A stretch of 64,000 bases of DNA from Gelatoporia subvermispora B (Eukaryota > Basidiomycota > Agaricomycetes > Polyporales > Gelatoporiaceae), in contig KB445799.1 of NCBI GenBank assembly GCA_000320605.2, positions 605,234-669,233 on the forward strand. The letters run 5' to 3'. Positions within the stretch are counted from its first letter, which is position 1; each line of letters opens with the position of its first letter. The notes under the pieces were generated by a model. That model ran no database searches and was not told the DNA's origin. It was given only the letters and a program-made list of their open reading frames with translations. Shown here piece by piece: positions 46,890-57,625 of this stretch. The translations under genes and the position numbers were made by a program.

Positions 46890-46895
46890 TATAAA
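46890..46895 (+). promoter_or_regulatory. TATA box of hydrophobin H1
   Basis: TATAAA in CACTCGATATAAAGCCC, 133 bases upstream of the H1 ATG, followed by a pyrimidine-rich tract (CTCGTCCTCGCCC) typical of highly expressed fungal promoters. Confidence 0.6.
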
Positions 46896-47027
46896 GCCCC
46901 CGCTTCTCCTCGGGCCTCCGTGCGTCCGCGTCCAGCCCTCCCCTCGCCCTGGTCCTCGTCCTCGCCCGTCGCCCACCGTTCGCTCTTTCAACCCGCCCCC
47001 AAGCACCCGCCTCCGCCCACGCGCACG

Positions 47028-47472
47028 ATGCCCCGCCACGCCCCCGCCGCGCTCGCGCTCCTCCTCCTGTGCGCCCTCGCCGCGCTCGCGCTCGCGCACC
47101 CGGCCAAGTTCGAGTACCCCCGCGCCCCCGCGCGCCGCCAGGACGGGGACGGGCAGTGCAGCAGCGGCACGATCCAGTGCTGCGACAGCGTCGCGACGCC
47201 GGGCAACTCGAGCGTCGTGCGCCGCGCGGTGCGCGAGCTCGGCGTGCGCGTGCGCTACAATGAGCCCGTCGGCGTCGGGTGCTCGTCCGCCGACCCCGTC
47301 AGCGTCGGCGGCGGGACGAACTGGTCAGTGCCCCTTCGCGGGATTGGTGTGCAGGGACGGTGCTGATGTGTGCTTTGTTTTGGGCGGCAGCGCGTCGACG
47401 CCCGTGTGCTGCGAGGACAACTCGTTTGGCCTCATCGGCATTGGGTGCACGCCCATCTCCATCGGGCTCTGA
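47028..47472 (+). CDS. Class I-type hydrophobin H1
   Basis: Two exons, 47028-47323 and 47391-47472, give 125 residues. A signal peptide (MPRHAPAALALLLLCALAAL, ending around ALAHP) precedes the eight-cysteine hydrophobin pattern: C44-x6-CC51/52-x32-C85-x13-C99-x5-CC105/106-x11-C118. The intron (GTCAGT...GGCAG) splits the codon of C99 as TG/C, the same site as in the other hydrophobins of this cluster. Unlike them, H1 has no second intron after the second CC pair. The protein would be secreted and self-assemble at the air interface of hyphae or fruiting bodies. A TATA box lies upstream. The high GC content matches the surrounding isochore-like region. Confidence 0.92.
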
Positions 47473-48471
47473 GCGCGCCGCGCACGTCGGACGTCGAAAT
47501 AAAATGACCCGCATATACCCTGCGCACGGTGCGTCCCCCCCTCCCCCCTCTCCACACCCCGCATCATGACATTTACCCGCCGCGCAGCGCGCAACCCCAC
47601 GCACATCCTACCCGCCCGCGCCGCGCCCCTCATTCCGGCACGCGCAGCACCTGCACAGGCCCCGCCCCGAGACCGAATCCGACTCGGACACGCGCCTCCC
47701 CCTTGCACCCGCCCCCGGACTTTCGGAATTTCGGACTTTCGTATACGTACCTCCTAGCACCGCATTGTGCGCTCGTAATCGCCCCGCCTCGTACCTTGAA
47801 GCTTGCAGCTCGCACCCCGCACCCGTAGCACTCTGTCCGCCCGCAGGCGCGCACGTCGTATGGTTGAATTTTATGTACACATTCGTTGGACTCGTCGCTC
47901 GGGCGCGCGCGGCTCGATGAGAAGGCGGGGCGCCGTGAATGGACTTTGAAATTGGGATTGGGTTGGTAAGACGTTGATTGAGACGTGTGCGGATCGCGAT
48001 GCTTAATTCGGAGGAGGAGGCCAGGACGACCGCGGACCGCGGCTTCGTATCTCGCACCTCGAACTTCGCTTTTCTTGCGAAACAAGCTCTGACGAACCAA
48101 TCCTTGCTTGCGGGGTCTCGCGTGTCGCTGTGTGCAGCTGCTTTCGAATCGGAGGCACCCCTACACTGGTTCCGCTTCGGGCAGACTCAGCACAGGCTCG
48201 GAGATCCCGATCCAGGAATTTTCGAGCTCGCACTTTCGAAGCGCCGTACGGACTCCGGCGCAGACGCGTCGACACTCTCTAGGGAAGCACTACACAAAAT
48301 TCGGACGACGCGCAGAATGAATCAGCGCCCCCGGGGGCTAGGGCGTCGTGCATCGCGCTGTGGCCGCATCTGCACCCCACTTCGACGGCGACCTTCCGTC
48401 CCCCGGGCGGTCTCCATGCCGCGGATTGCCGCGGCCCGTGATGGGGGGTAGCAGAGAGAGTGAGCCTTTAT
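47473..48471. other. Intergenic between hydrophobin H1 and tRNA-Leu
   Basis: No gene recognised. It contains the H1 3' UTR and a small repeat of CGGACTTTCGGAATTTCGGACTTTCG type near 47713-47740. Confidence 0.45.
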
Positions 48472-48566
48472 GGCAACATGGCCGAGTGGTCCAAGGCGCT
48501 GGAATCAGGATCTGACGTCCGCCCATCCAGTCCGAAAGGGCGCGAGTTCGAATCTCGCTGTTGTCA
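48472..48566 (+). tRNA. tRNA-Leu(CAG) with ~15-base intron
   Basis: The acceptor stem GGCAACA pairs with TGTTGTC and the discriminator is A, the leucine identity base. The D arm is GCCGAGTGGTCCAAGGC. The anticodon stem CTGGA/TCCAG encloses ATCAGGA, with anticodon CAG and an intron of about 15 bases (ATCTGACGTCCGCCC) after the base 3' of the anticodon. A long variable arm follows, and the T arm is GCGAG-TTCGAAT-CTCGC. A T-rich terminator (TTTTTT) lies about 20 bases downstream. Confidence 0.9.
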
Positions 48567-49155
48567 TCTACGTTCGTCATTTTCCTTTTTTCCTCGTTCG
48601 CCGTCGCGTCGTACGTCCCCGGCGGGCAGCGGGCAGTGGGCGCGGCCCCACGCACGCGCGAGGCTTACGCGTATGAGGCTTTTGGGCGCGGGGCCGGGCG
48701 CACGGGTTGGATTGGGCTGCATCGCGCAACGCGCGCGCGCGGATTGGGTACCTGGGTCTACGAGGGCACGGCGGCGGTGGCCCGTGTGTGATTACGCGGG
48801 GCGCGGGGGACTGGTACTACTGGGAGCTACGTGGCTACTTTGGTATAGAAGGAGCCGGCGAGGGGCGCCTGCAGCGCGGGACGGCCGGCGCGGGACGAGA
48901 ACGGTAAATAAAGCGCGGCGAGGGCGCGAGGGGCGAGAGCGCGAAAGGCAAGGATGAACAGTTGTCAAAGCGGAGGAAAACAGAGAGTCCGCGGGGACGA
49001 AAGGACGGTCGAAAGACGGGGGCGCCCGTGCGAGCTCGCCCGTGTTCGGACGGGGGGCGCCGGGCGCGGGGCGCTGTGGACGCTGCGCGCGTGAGCACGC
49101 GATGGCCGTCTGTGTTGACTGCGCAGGGACGTACCGGGGCGGGCGGGCGCGGGGC
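48567..49155. other. Spacer between tRNA-Leu and hydrophobin H2
   Basis: No gene recognised. A TAAATAAAG motif at about 48903 resembles a TATA element on the plus strand, but no credible gene follows it. Confidence 0.4.
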
Positions 49156-50078
49156 TCAGAGGACGATCGAGATGGGGATGCAGCCGAGGTTGATCAGGCC
49201 CTCTGCGCACGCGGGGCGGGTGGTCAGCGACTCCGTCTCCCCCGGGCGCACCCGGGCCCAACGCGCAGGGACACTCACCGAACGTGTTGTTCTCGCAGCA
49301 CATCGGCATCGCCGTGCTGGCACATGCCGCACACGCGCGTTAGCCACGTTAGGTCGGGAGAAGGGGAGAGGGGGAGAGGGGGAGGGGGAGAGGGGAGAGG
49401 GAGGGGCACTCACCAGCTCGCGCCGCCCGCGCTGCAGCCGTACCCGGCGAGCGCGTCCGGGTCGAGCCCGACGACGTCCTCGAGGACGAAGCCGAGCAGG
49501 CCGAGCACGCCGCGCGCGCGCTCGGAGTAGGCGGGCCCGGCGCTGTCGCAGCATTGCACCGTCCCGACGTTGCATTGGCCGCCCGAGGCGGCGGCGGTTG
49601 AGGTGGGGGCGGAGGAGGTCGAGGAGTCCGTGCCGGAGGCGGCCGAGGACGATGAGGACGAGGCAGGTGCGGAGGAGGAAGCCGAGGAAGAGGAAGAGTC
49701 GGTGCCGGAGGGGGACGAGGAGGCCGAGGCGGTGGGCGCCGCGGAGGTCGCGGAGGCCGGGGCGGTGGAGGACCAGGAGGACGACGCGGGGGCGGAGTCG
49801 GTGCCGGAGGGCGCGGGGGACGGAGACGCGGAGTCCGTCGCGGACGGCGCGGCGCTCGGGGGCGCGGAGGACGTGGGCTCCGCGGAGGCGGTCGGGGTGG
49901 ACGACGGCGTCGCGGAGGGACTGTAGTACACCGACGAGGACGGCGGCGCGTACACGGTGCTGGAGGGCCCGTCGCAGTCCGAGGAGGCCTGGCGCACGCG
50001 GAGCGGCGAGGCGAGCGCGGGCGCCAGGAGGGCGACGGCTGCGAGGAGCGAGGCGAGCCCGAGGGCGGGGAAGTGCAT
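49156..50078 (-). CDS. Hydrophobin H2 with ~140-residue Ser/Ala/Pro/Thr-rich linker
   Basis: Three exons, 50078-49414, 49316-49279 and 49202-49156, give 249 residues. A signal peptide (MHFPALGLASLLAAVALLAP) and the short SPLRVRQ segment precede a low-complexity Ser/Ala/Thr/Pro region with recurring SGTDS and PSGTDS units (about residues 35-165). Then comes a complete hydrophobin domain: C169-x6-CC176/177-x37-C215-x6-C222-x5-CC228/229-x12-C242, ending GCIPISIVL. The first intron splits the C222 codon (TG/C); the second (GTGAGT) follows ENNTF in phase 1. Typical class I hydrophobins have 100-130 residues, so the extension doubles the length. It is probably heavily O-glycosylated and could act as a spacer or cell-wall stalk (inference). 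Confidence 0.9.
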
Positions 50079-52612
50079 CTTGAGATGAGAACGAAAGGAG
50101 CGGCTGGGCTGGTGGGCTGGTGGGCGTCGAGTCGGAAACCTGCAACGGGGTGGGTCAGTACTGCGCAGAGTCCGAGGGCGAGCAGGACGCGTACGAGTGC
50201 GCTCGACAGAGTGCAGCGTGCGAGAGGCTGGGGCGGCTTGGGCTGAGGCAAGGCCAGACGCGTCCTGGCATTTAAGCAGGCTTGTACCGAGAGCCGGCCG
50301 CGGAGGGGATGCGCGTCCGTGCACGATCACCCGATGCATTCACGCGCCGGTTGCGTCCTCGTGCAGCCACAGCGGAAGCGCACACACTCGTGCCTCGCCC
50401 CGCTCGCCTGGCCAAGCCCACCTTGATCCCACCCGCCGCCGGGCATATGCAGCAATCACACCCCTCGAGGCGGGCAGGACGCGTCCGGGGCGGCTCTGCC
50501 GGCGTATGCCCTTCCCGCTGTGCCCGCGTCCGAGGAGTGCCTGAATTTCGGACGTCGCCCTTGTGAGACTCGGTGCGCCAGCGCGAGACGGGCGGTCGAG
50601 CGCAGTCGAGCGTCGCTGTGTTCTTCGGGTGACCCGCGTTGAGCTGTCTGCCGGCGAGCGAACGCCAGGGACACCTTCCAGCGTCGAGATAACGGCGCAG
50701 GCGATATTACGCAGACCTTCCCCGGCCAAGAGAAAAGAGCCCTTGTGGAACCGGGACAGTGCGCACACTGCACACCCGCGAAGACCCGCAAGCCAGCCCC
50801 GCTCTGAATCACGCGCGCGGAGGAATCATACGCACCGGGCGCGCTCCGCACCGCTCGGCTCGCAGAAGGGAAGCCCCGCGCGCGAGCACGTCAGAAACCC
50901 CAGCAGAAGGCCACCCACCCGGAAACGCTGCGGCGCGTTCTGGAAGGCCGGGACGTGGCGTGCAGGCGCGTCATGCAGAGACGCGAGCAAAGTCGGAATC
51001 GAAGCGCGCTGCAGATCGCCCGGACGCGGAAGGGGACGCCCGGTGGCGCCCGGCGGGATCTGCGAGGTAGCGCTCTGCGTACACCTGCGCGCGCTGCGTC
51101 GAGTGTGACGTCCTTGTGAGCTCAGACTTACGGTGCGCGCGCGCATGGTTCCTTTGATGAAGCCGAGAGAGAATCTCCAGACAGAAGACGTCCGCTGTGC
51201 GGAGCAACCCTGTCTCGGCCCGGGTATGCTGCTGAGCAGTCGTGCGCACACGTCAAGGCGACAGTGACGCGTTCACGAGCCTGATGCATCTCTGAGACAA
51301 AGGCAATCAGGCCGGCACCCAGGTATCTGGTCTCGTCCGGGAACGCGCCCGGCGATTAGTCCGACGACTCGGGTCTCGGAGGGGAATCGGCGCGGCAGCA
51401 GTGATTGTCAGCGGCGCGAGAAACACTCGAGCAAAGGTCCCTTGCATACATGCCTTGATGGAGTCCCAGTGAAGACAACGTGGGACAAAGGCGGTCGTTC
51501 GTATCGCAAGAGTCGGAGTCAGCCCAGTCGATGAGTGCGATAATGCAGACATGTGCTCGAAATGGCGCCAAAGGTCAGTTGGTATCCTAGGATAGGCAGA
51601 AGCAGATTCCGACCGTAGCAGTTGTTCAGACACCCGCCCGGCGCTTGGGCCTGAACATCTCAGCTCGCAAGGCAACGCGCCGGGAAGACTCGTGGTCAAA
51701 TGCGGAGATGTTGATGAGGCTGCTGCCAAACAGACGCAAACTCGTCCGGCGCACGTGATGGAATTCTCGTCGGACTCGAGCGATTCCATGCGTCGAGGCT
51801 GTCCAATCTGTTCACTAAAATACAGCTTTCCCAAGTCCTGGTACTTAGCATATTGTAACACAAATCCGACCCCAGCATTTCGAAGAAATTGTCAGAAGTT
51901 TCACGTGGGGTATAATATTTCAATATATAGATTTAATATATTTTGAGGCATTTTAAATACCTATATAAGCTTGGATTGCAGTTATAAGTGCTAGAAAATA
52001 TAAAAATATTGACCCCTAAAACTAAAATCTCTGACATTAAATTCTGACAAACGTACGGAGCCAAGTGAGAGATGATCCGTCATTGACAAGATCGTCGGCG
52101 AAGCGGGTCGACGGGGCATCAAAATGGTTTAAAAGGTGAATATTCAGACGAAGGAAGGTGTGATATATGTTTTCGCGTAGTTACACTATTGCGCCAATAG
52201 CAGCACAGTTGTCAGCTCAACGCATTCGAATCTCGAAATCAAATTTCAGAGGCTCTGGCCAGCTACAGCCAACGTTACCCAATCAACCCGGCCGTACACC
52301 TATCCTCTCCGCCACTGATCGCAAAACAGTCGTCCAACTACCTGATCGAACACTACGACCCGCACAGCGCAGCATCCGCGCACTCCCTCAATAAACCCAA
52401 ATCCCGAAAGTTTCGCCATAGTTCATGTTGACATCCACACACAAGGGTATAAGTTTATAACACACACATCCCAAGCAACGTCCCCCAACCCCGCGCGCAT
52501 CAACATCCACATCGCCCCCTAGGCCCCTCTCACGAGCAGCAGGGCGGGCCCAGCCCGCCCCTCCCGCACCGCTACCCCCCCTCCGTGCCCCGGACGTCCC
52601 TTGTTCAGCGCG
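50079..52612. other. 2.5-kb intergenic region with an AT-rich island at ~51.9-52.05 kb
   Basis: No gene recognised. The first ~1.2 kb is GC-rich, with long meaningless open frames. At 51900-52050 the sequence changes abruptly to A/T-rich (AATATATAGATTTAATATAT and similar). The segment at about 51700-51770 (GCTGCCAAACAGACGCAAACTCGTCC) has a diverged copy at about 54770-54815. Confidence 0.5.
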
Positions 52613-53124
52613 CTAGTCCAGGTGCAGCTCGGGCAGGTCCAGCGTGCAGTTCGTGCCCACGAGCCCGGCCACATCTGCGCCGCGACGGAGCTCGCATCAA
52701 CATATTATCGCGACGACGATCACACACACTGCACGCACCGCCCGAGTCGTCCTCCCCCGCGCAGCACGCCGGCACGGCCTGCTGCACCGCCGCGTCCGGG
52801 TCGCACGGGCTGCACCCGCCGCACCGCACAAAAGTCAAAACCGTCAGCGGCCTTGTGTGGACGTAGTGGGGATGGCACGCACCACGGCTCGGACGCGTTC
52901 CCGCTCTGCGCGGCGCACGCGAGGCCGTACAGCGCGCCCGGCGCCAGCGCGAGGCCGAGCGCGTCCCCGAGCGCGGCGCTCCCGTTCACGACGGACGCGC
53001 AGCAGAGCGCGCTCTGGGCGGAGCCGCACGCGCGCGCGGTCAGGAAGAAGGCGTGCGTTTGCGTGAGCGCGAGGAGCGGGAGGGCGGCGAGGGCGAGGGG
53101 GGCGGTGCGTGTGGAGGCGCGCAT
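52613..53124 (-). CDS. Divergent hydrophobin-like 8-Cys secreted protein H3
   Basis: Three exons, 53124-52883, 52809-52739 and 52674-52613, give 124 residues. A signal peptide (MRASTRTAPLALAALPLLAL) is followed by C33-x7-CC41/42-x27-C70-x10-C81, then CPCDPDAAV, CC96/97 and, after the second intron, VGTNCTLDLPELHLD (C114). One extra Cys (C83) interrupts the C5 to CC interval, which is 14 residues instead of 5. Intron phases and positions equal those of the canonical hydrophobins here: the first splits C81, the second is phase 1. With H4 it shares SALCC and GTNCTLDLP, so the two are a distinct subfamily. It may be a hydrophobin or a hydrophobin-derived cysteine-rich protein. Confidence 0.8.
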
Positions 53125-53262
53125 TGTGACTTTGTGGGCAGGTTTCTGCGGCGTTGAGCGTTGCCTGGTGAGTGGTGGGGCGTGAGTGTGTATGTGGCTC
53201 TGGAGGGCCCCGGAGGTAAGATGAGATGCTGGTGTTGGTGCCGATGGACGGGCGGGGCGCGT

Positions 53263-53268
53263 TTTATA
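53263..53268 (-). promoter_or_regulatory. TATA box of H3
   Basis: On the minus strand GCTATAAAAC lies 139 bases upstream of the H3 ATG. Confidence 0.55.
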
Positions 53269-53547
53269 GCTGGAGCGCGGCGGAGGACACTGGTGTCCTG
53301 ACTCCTGTCGGCGGGGCACTTGCATCTCGATTGCCCGAGCGGGGCGCTGCGCCCACGCGCGGCAGCCGCGAGCACGACAATCGTGCCATCGCATTCGCGG
53401 CTGCCACTACCAGACGTCGCGCGCGCCGGAGTGAAGGATGCGCAGACACAAACACCTGCCGCCCGACCTCCGGTGCGCGGCTGTCGCGTGATTGAAGATC
53501 GAAGCTGGAGCCGGTCCGGGGCACGCAGCCCGTTGCCAGTTTCGGGC

Positions 53548-53825
53548 GTTGCTCTCCAGATGTTCTCAGTGCAGAGGCGAGTAGTTTGCTCCGGGAGACG
53601 TGTTCTTGTGGTGCATATAGCCCGTCGCCAAATTCGAGCCCTGCATTCCGATGTTCGATTTGGAGGGTACCAGGCCCCGCGCGCATCACGAAGGCGCGGC
53701 GAGGCACCGTGCTGGTTCGCCGCGTCCAAGGCCGCCCTACAATGGCTAGCGCGACGTTGCTCTCCAGATGTTCTCAGTGCAGAGGCGAGTAGTTTGCTCC
53801 GGGAGACGTGCTCTTGTTGTGCTTA
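53548..53825. repeat. Two near-identical ~70-base direct repeats, 208 bases apart
   Basis: The string beginning GTTGCTCTCCAGATGTTCTC at 53548-53617 recurs at 53756-53825 with only a few changes at the end. The high identity in otherwise diverged spacer indicates a recent local duplication. It lies in the region upstream of H3. Confidence 0.8.
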
Positions 53826-55156
53826 TGCACAGCCGGGACACTAAGATCTGCTTCGGAGAGGGTCCATTGTCATCGTTACGGCCTGCGTCCTACGCAGCTA
53901 GCCTATTCATGGGCATCAGGCCTTCCCGACTACCACGGGTGGGACAAAAAGCATACCTGCTGTCCGTTTGAACAAGAGGGCGGGGCCGAATGCGTGAATT
54001 CGTGGCGTATCCGGGTTTCTGCTGCAGGGAGGCCCGGCGAGGTGCGACCACGTGAAAATGGCGACGGCTCCTGAGGTATGATCTTCCTCGGGTGCCAACA
54101 TGACTGAGCTGCGCAAGTCTCGTGGCACACCGGTATATCAGACGTCATGGCGTCAGAGACCTATGGAGGGCCCCTAATTGTTGTACTGTACATAGGGAAG
54201 ATTTCGATGTGGTGCGCCCGTAGGAGTCTGATGTGACGTGGTACTACGTCGGCTTTAGCACAGAGCCTGTAGGGTGCATGACATGGCAGCTACCGAGAAA
54301 CGACATACAAGTTGGACGCACTTAACGGCTTGGAAGTACTTCTGAACTCCACCAGGTACGCAAACACGGTCTATAACCTGGCACGGGTCACCCATGAGCT
54401 CAATGTCCTTGATACCCATCAACGCGCGTCCAGTGCTTTGTTCTGTTGACTCAAGCATTCAAGAAATGAATGTGGCGATCATGACCGTTCAGGATCTCAA
54501 TGAATGAAAAAGCCTGCTTGTTGTCTGTTGACAGAGCATAGAGGATGGATCGGATATCATCAGTCGCCCAAGACGCTCGATCGACGATTTCCAGGGACGA
54601 GTCTGAGGCAATTCTCCTACACAATCTAGTGCAGACAGTTATATCACGTGGGCTTGCGAGGCGTCAGAGGTATGGGAAACAGACTAGCAGTCATACAAGT
54701 GAACAGTCGCCGTGCAGCGAGTCGGGAGACTGATATGCCTCAGGTCCGGATCCGGATTGGGAAGAATTGATGAAGCTCTTGCCAAACACACACAAACTCG
54801 TCCACTCACGGGGCACAATAGGCGCAGCGCGCTAAGTATGTAGTTGCCTCGAAATTGCCGAATTCAGCTCGCAGTGAGGTAGATCTAAACATGAAGTTTC
54901 GATATGATTGATCATCAGAAAAGGGTGCCTTGGCTGCCGCTCGCGGTTTCAATTCGAAAGTTAGGTTCAAGGAATACAGTATCATTGCTCAATGTCGCAC
55001 AAGATTCTACATGCGTCAGAGGATGCGTATGTCGACTATTATCTGAAATATTTGTCGCACTCATGTAAGTAGACCGTCCAAGACAAACGGCGCTATCCTC
55101 CGCGCACCGCGCACAAGCTGCGAATCCACTGCCCCGGTAAATCCCCCAGCCACCAA
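53826..55156. other. Intergenic between H3 and H4
   Basis: No gene supported. A segment near 54750-54900 is a diverged copy of material near 51700. Confidence 0.45.
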
Positions 55157-55648
55157 TCAATCAAAGACAGGAAGATCCAAAGTGCAGTTGGTACCGATGT
55201 ATCCAATATCTTCTGCTCCTTCGCTTTAGTCATTCTCTCGAATATGCACATATTCCAGTACATACCATAGGGCGACTCAATACCGCCTGTACAGCAAACC
55301 GCGACGGCGCCATCCGGGGGCGGGCTAGCGAAGAGTCGCCAGGATAGGCTCTCGTCAGACGGTCATTGGTCAATGACACCTGTGCTCAACTCACCAAGGA
55401 TCTGTGGTACTATTCGTCTGCGCGACGCACGTCAAGCCAAAGTCGACACCAGGTTGCAGCGGGACCCCAAAGTCGTCGGAAAGGGCGTAGGTGCCCGACA
55501 CGAATTGGTTGCAGCACAGCGCAGACCGATCCCCATCGCTATAGCAATTGTAGTACGTGGGCCCAGGGAAGCCATCCTGCGGGGCGGCGAGTATCAAGAG
55601 AAGAGGGAAGGAGAGGATGGAAATGACTGCGGTCTTGAAAGGATTCAT
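55157..55648 (-). CDS. Divergent hydrophobin-like 8-Cys secreted protein H4
   Basis: Three exons, 55648-55395, 55324-55266 and 55209-55157, give 121 residues. A signal peptide (MNPFKTAVISILSFPLLLIL, then AAPQ) precedes C35-x9-CC45/46-x27-C74-x10-C85-x9-CC95/96-x16-C113, ending CTLDLPVFD. The first intron splits the C85 codon (TG/C) and the second follows SPY in phase 1. The C5-to-CC spacing of 9 is longer than the usual 5. It is the closest relative of H3 in the window, although its base composition is less GC-rich. A good TATA box lies 71 bases upstream. Confidence 0.82.
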
Positions 55649-55718
55649 GCTGGTGTTAGTCGCTGTGAAAGTCGAGAAGGGGAGGAGTCCTGGTAAGCAG
55701 AGGATACGTGAAATGGTA

Positions 55719-55724
55719 TTTATA
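55719..55724 (-). promoter_or_regulatory. TATA box of H4
   Basis: CCCTATAAATACC on the minus strand, 71 bases upstream of the H4 ATG. Confidence 0.65.
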
Positions 55725-55729
55725 GGGCT

Positions 55730-57625
55730 CAGTTGGCTACTCTGACCATGGAATTACCTGAGTTGGGTCCAACGATGATGATTGCTGGGGTAGTCTGTTA
55801 GCACTGTACAAGGCCGCCAAATCGCCGCACTTGAGCCGCTTGAGTTGCTGCAAGTGAAGCAAATTGCACTTACGAGGGATGCTCGAACCGAGTAAGTAGT
55901 GTAACAACTATCGAATTATCAGACACTGCAATCAAATCAGCGTAGATCGGGAGCATATGATGCGAACAAGTGCGACGTGCCTCCATCGTCTTACGCTAGC
56001 ACGTGACGATATTCTGGGTCCTAGTAGCACCCAAGTATCTCCCAAAATTCCAATCACAGAGTCGGGTCGCTATGCGCAAGACAACGGACTGGTTGACCTC
56101 CGGCACGATGGCTAGAAGAGTAGATATTTCCACCCACGGAGGGTTCTTCGGGGCCGCAACTAGTGTGGCATGATGGCTCATGCGTGGTGATCGGCTGATC
56201 AAAATGATAGATCTATTGGATCACTAAAGAAATTCAGTAAATGCTTACCCATAGACCAAATCCCTTAAGGAGAGTCCTACTTGCCGGCGATGTGATTGAG
56301 TGATACTGGCGCTAAGGTATGGATCGGTGATAAGTGTCCGCTGTAAAACCGAAATCAAGAACCCATTGTAGGTGGAGGGAAAACATCATTAAGGACGCAG
56401 ATAAAGCGCATTGGGGAAGAAAAGATCAGTCATACTAATACCGGCCGCTCAACGGTGCATTCGCAGAGTCCCACCTGGTGAAACTTGAAGGGGGCAAATC
56501 GAGGCTTTCCTGATGCCGCATCAGGTGAGCTGCGTTCTTACATCCAGCAGAACAAGGCAATGTTTAGGCAGATCCTAAAGCTTGACTTATTTCGGCTCCC
56601 AGGCACTGGAAGATCAAAAGAACGGTGACTGAATGGAGAAGATGGAGGTGTCGTTTTGCTGGTCGGATTACCCGCCCGTGAGGAGTAAGTAACACCCACG
56701 TGTATTGTGACCGATCGCGTATGGGTCAGAGGAGAAGCGCCGCGATCGGTAATGGGCGCGTGAGCATGACTAACGTGTCTGTAATAGGCGAGTGGGAGGG
56801 GTGTCGGTCCGGGGAGGTCCGGGGGCGTGAGAGACGATGCTGTCGCGCGCGCGAACCTGTGCTGCTTTCGTTCTTTCTTTCGTCGAGCGTCGATCGCGCT
56901 TTGGTCAGCTCCGTCAAGGTCGCTCCAGTAGTATTGCTCACAACGACTTCCAGGGATGCATCCGACTCGGACCTAGTCTTTACAGGATGCATGTCTCAGT
57001 CTGTACCTGCTAGACGACGACATCCTTGTTGTCGACGATACTGTGTCTGTCACTCGCCGGCACAGAGAGCAAGGTCGAGTTCAGCCTAATGATCATGCAG
57101 AACGGCTTCTGAATAAGACTTGCTTGGAAGGGCTGTGATAACAAAGAAGCCCTGTGCGACACGAAGAATGGGCCTTCTCAGACCTGTGTTTACAATCTTA
57201 AAGTCTTCATCTCAAGAGTCCGTCCGGCCCTACAATTCTGTGGTGCCTTGGACCCTCTCAGAACCTCATATGGCTCCAATGATTCTCTGCTTGAATTGAG
57301 TCTTCCGGCCCGGCAACACTGCCTCCATTCACGCTCTCGGGAGAGGGTTCCTTGGACCATCAGTCCATCACAGACCCTCATATGGCTCTGAGAGTTCACT
57401 ACTGGAAGTGAAGAGTCCGGTTCCACAACAGTGCCGCCATCCACGCTCGCCGCGCTCGTCGGGGTGTCCACGAACGTGATCGCCCTCCGCAGGGCCACGG
57501 TTTCTACAAAAGCTGCACGTCGCTGGCACAGTCTGCAGCAACGTCTTTGTCCGCAGCTACTTGTTCCTCTACTCATCCTCGCTCTTCCACCCTCTTCACT
57601 CTCCATATCGGCCCAACAGGCGAAA
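55730..57625. other. Intergenic between H4 and H5
   Basis: No gene recognised. A 129-codon plus-strand frame (56700-57089) has no signal peptide or domain. The tandem repeat at 57246-57452 is listed separately. Confidence 0.45.
57246..57452. repeat. ~104-base tandem duplication upstream of H5
   Basis: Two units begin CCTTGGACC at 57246 and 57350. Both continue through CCTCATATGGCTC, AGAGTC(C/T)..CCGG, CAACA.TGCC.CCAT.CACGCTC. The unit sits 180-380 bases upstream of the H5 start, where promoter elements would be expected. Confidence 0.75.

Noticed and set aside
48962..50083. Plus-strand 373-codon frame opposite hydrophobin H2
   Set aside because: Arg/Gly-rich antisense of a confirmed hydrophobin; no splice or motif support.
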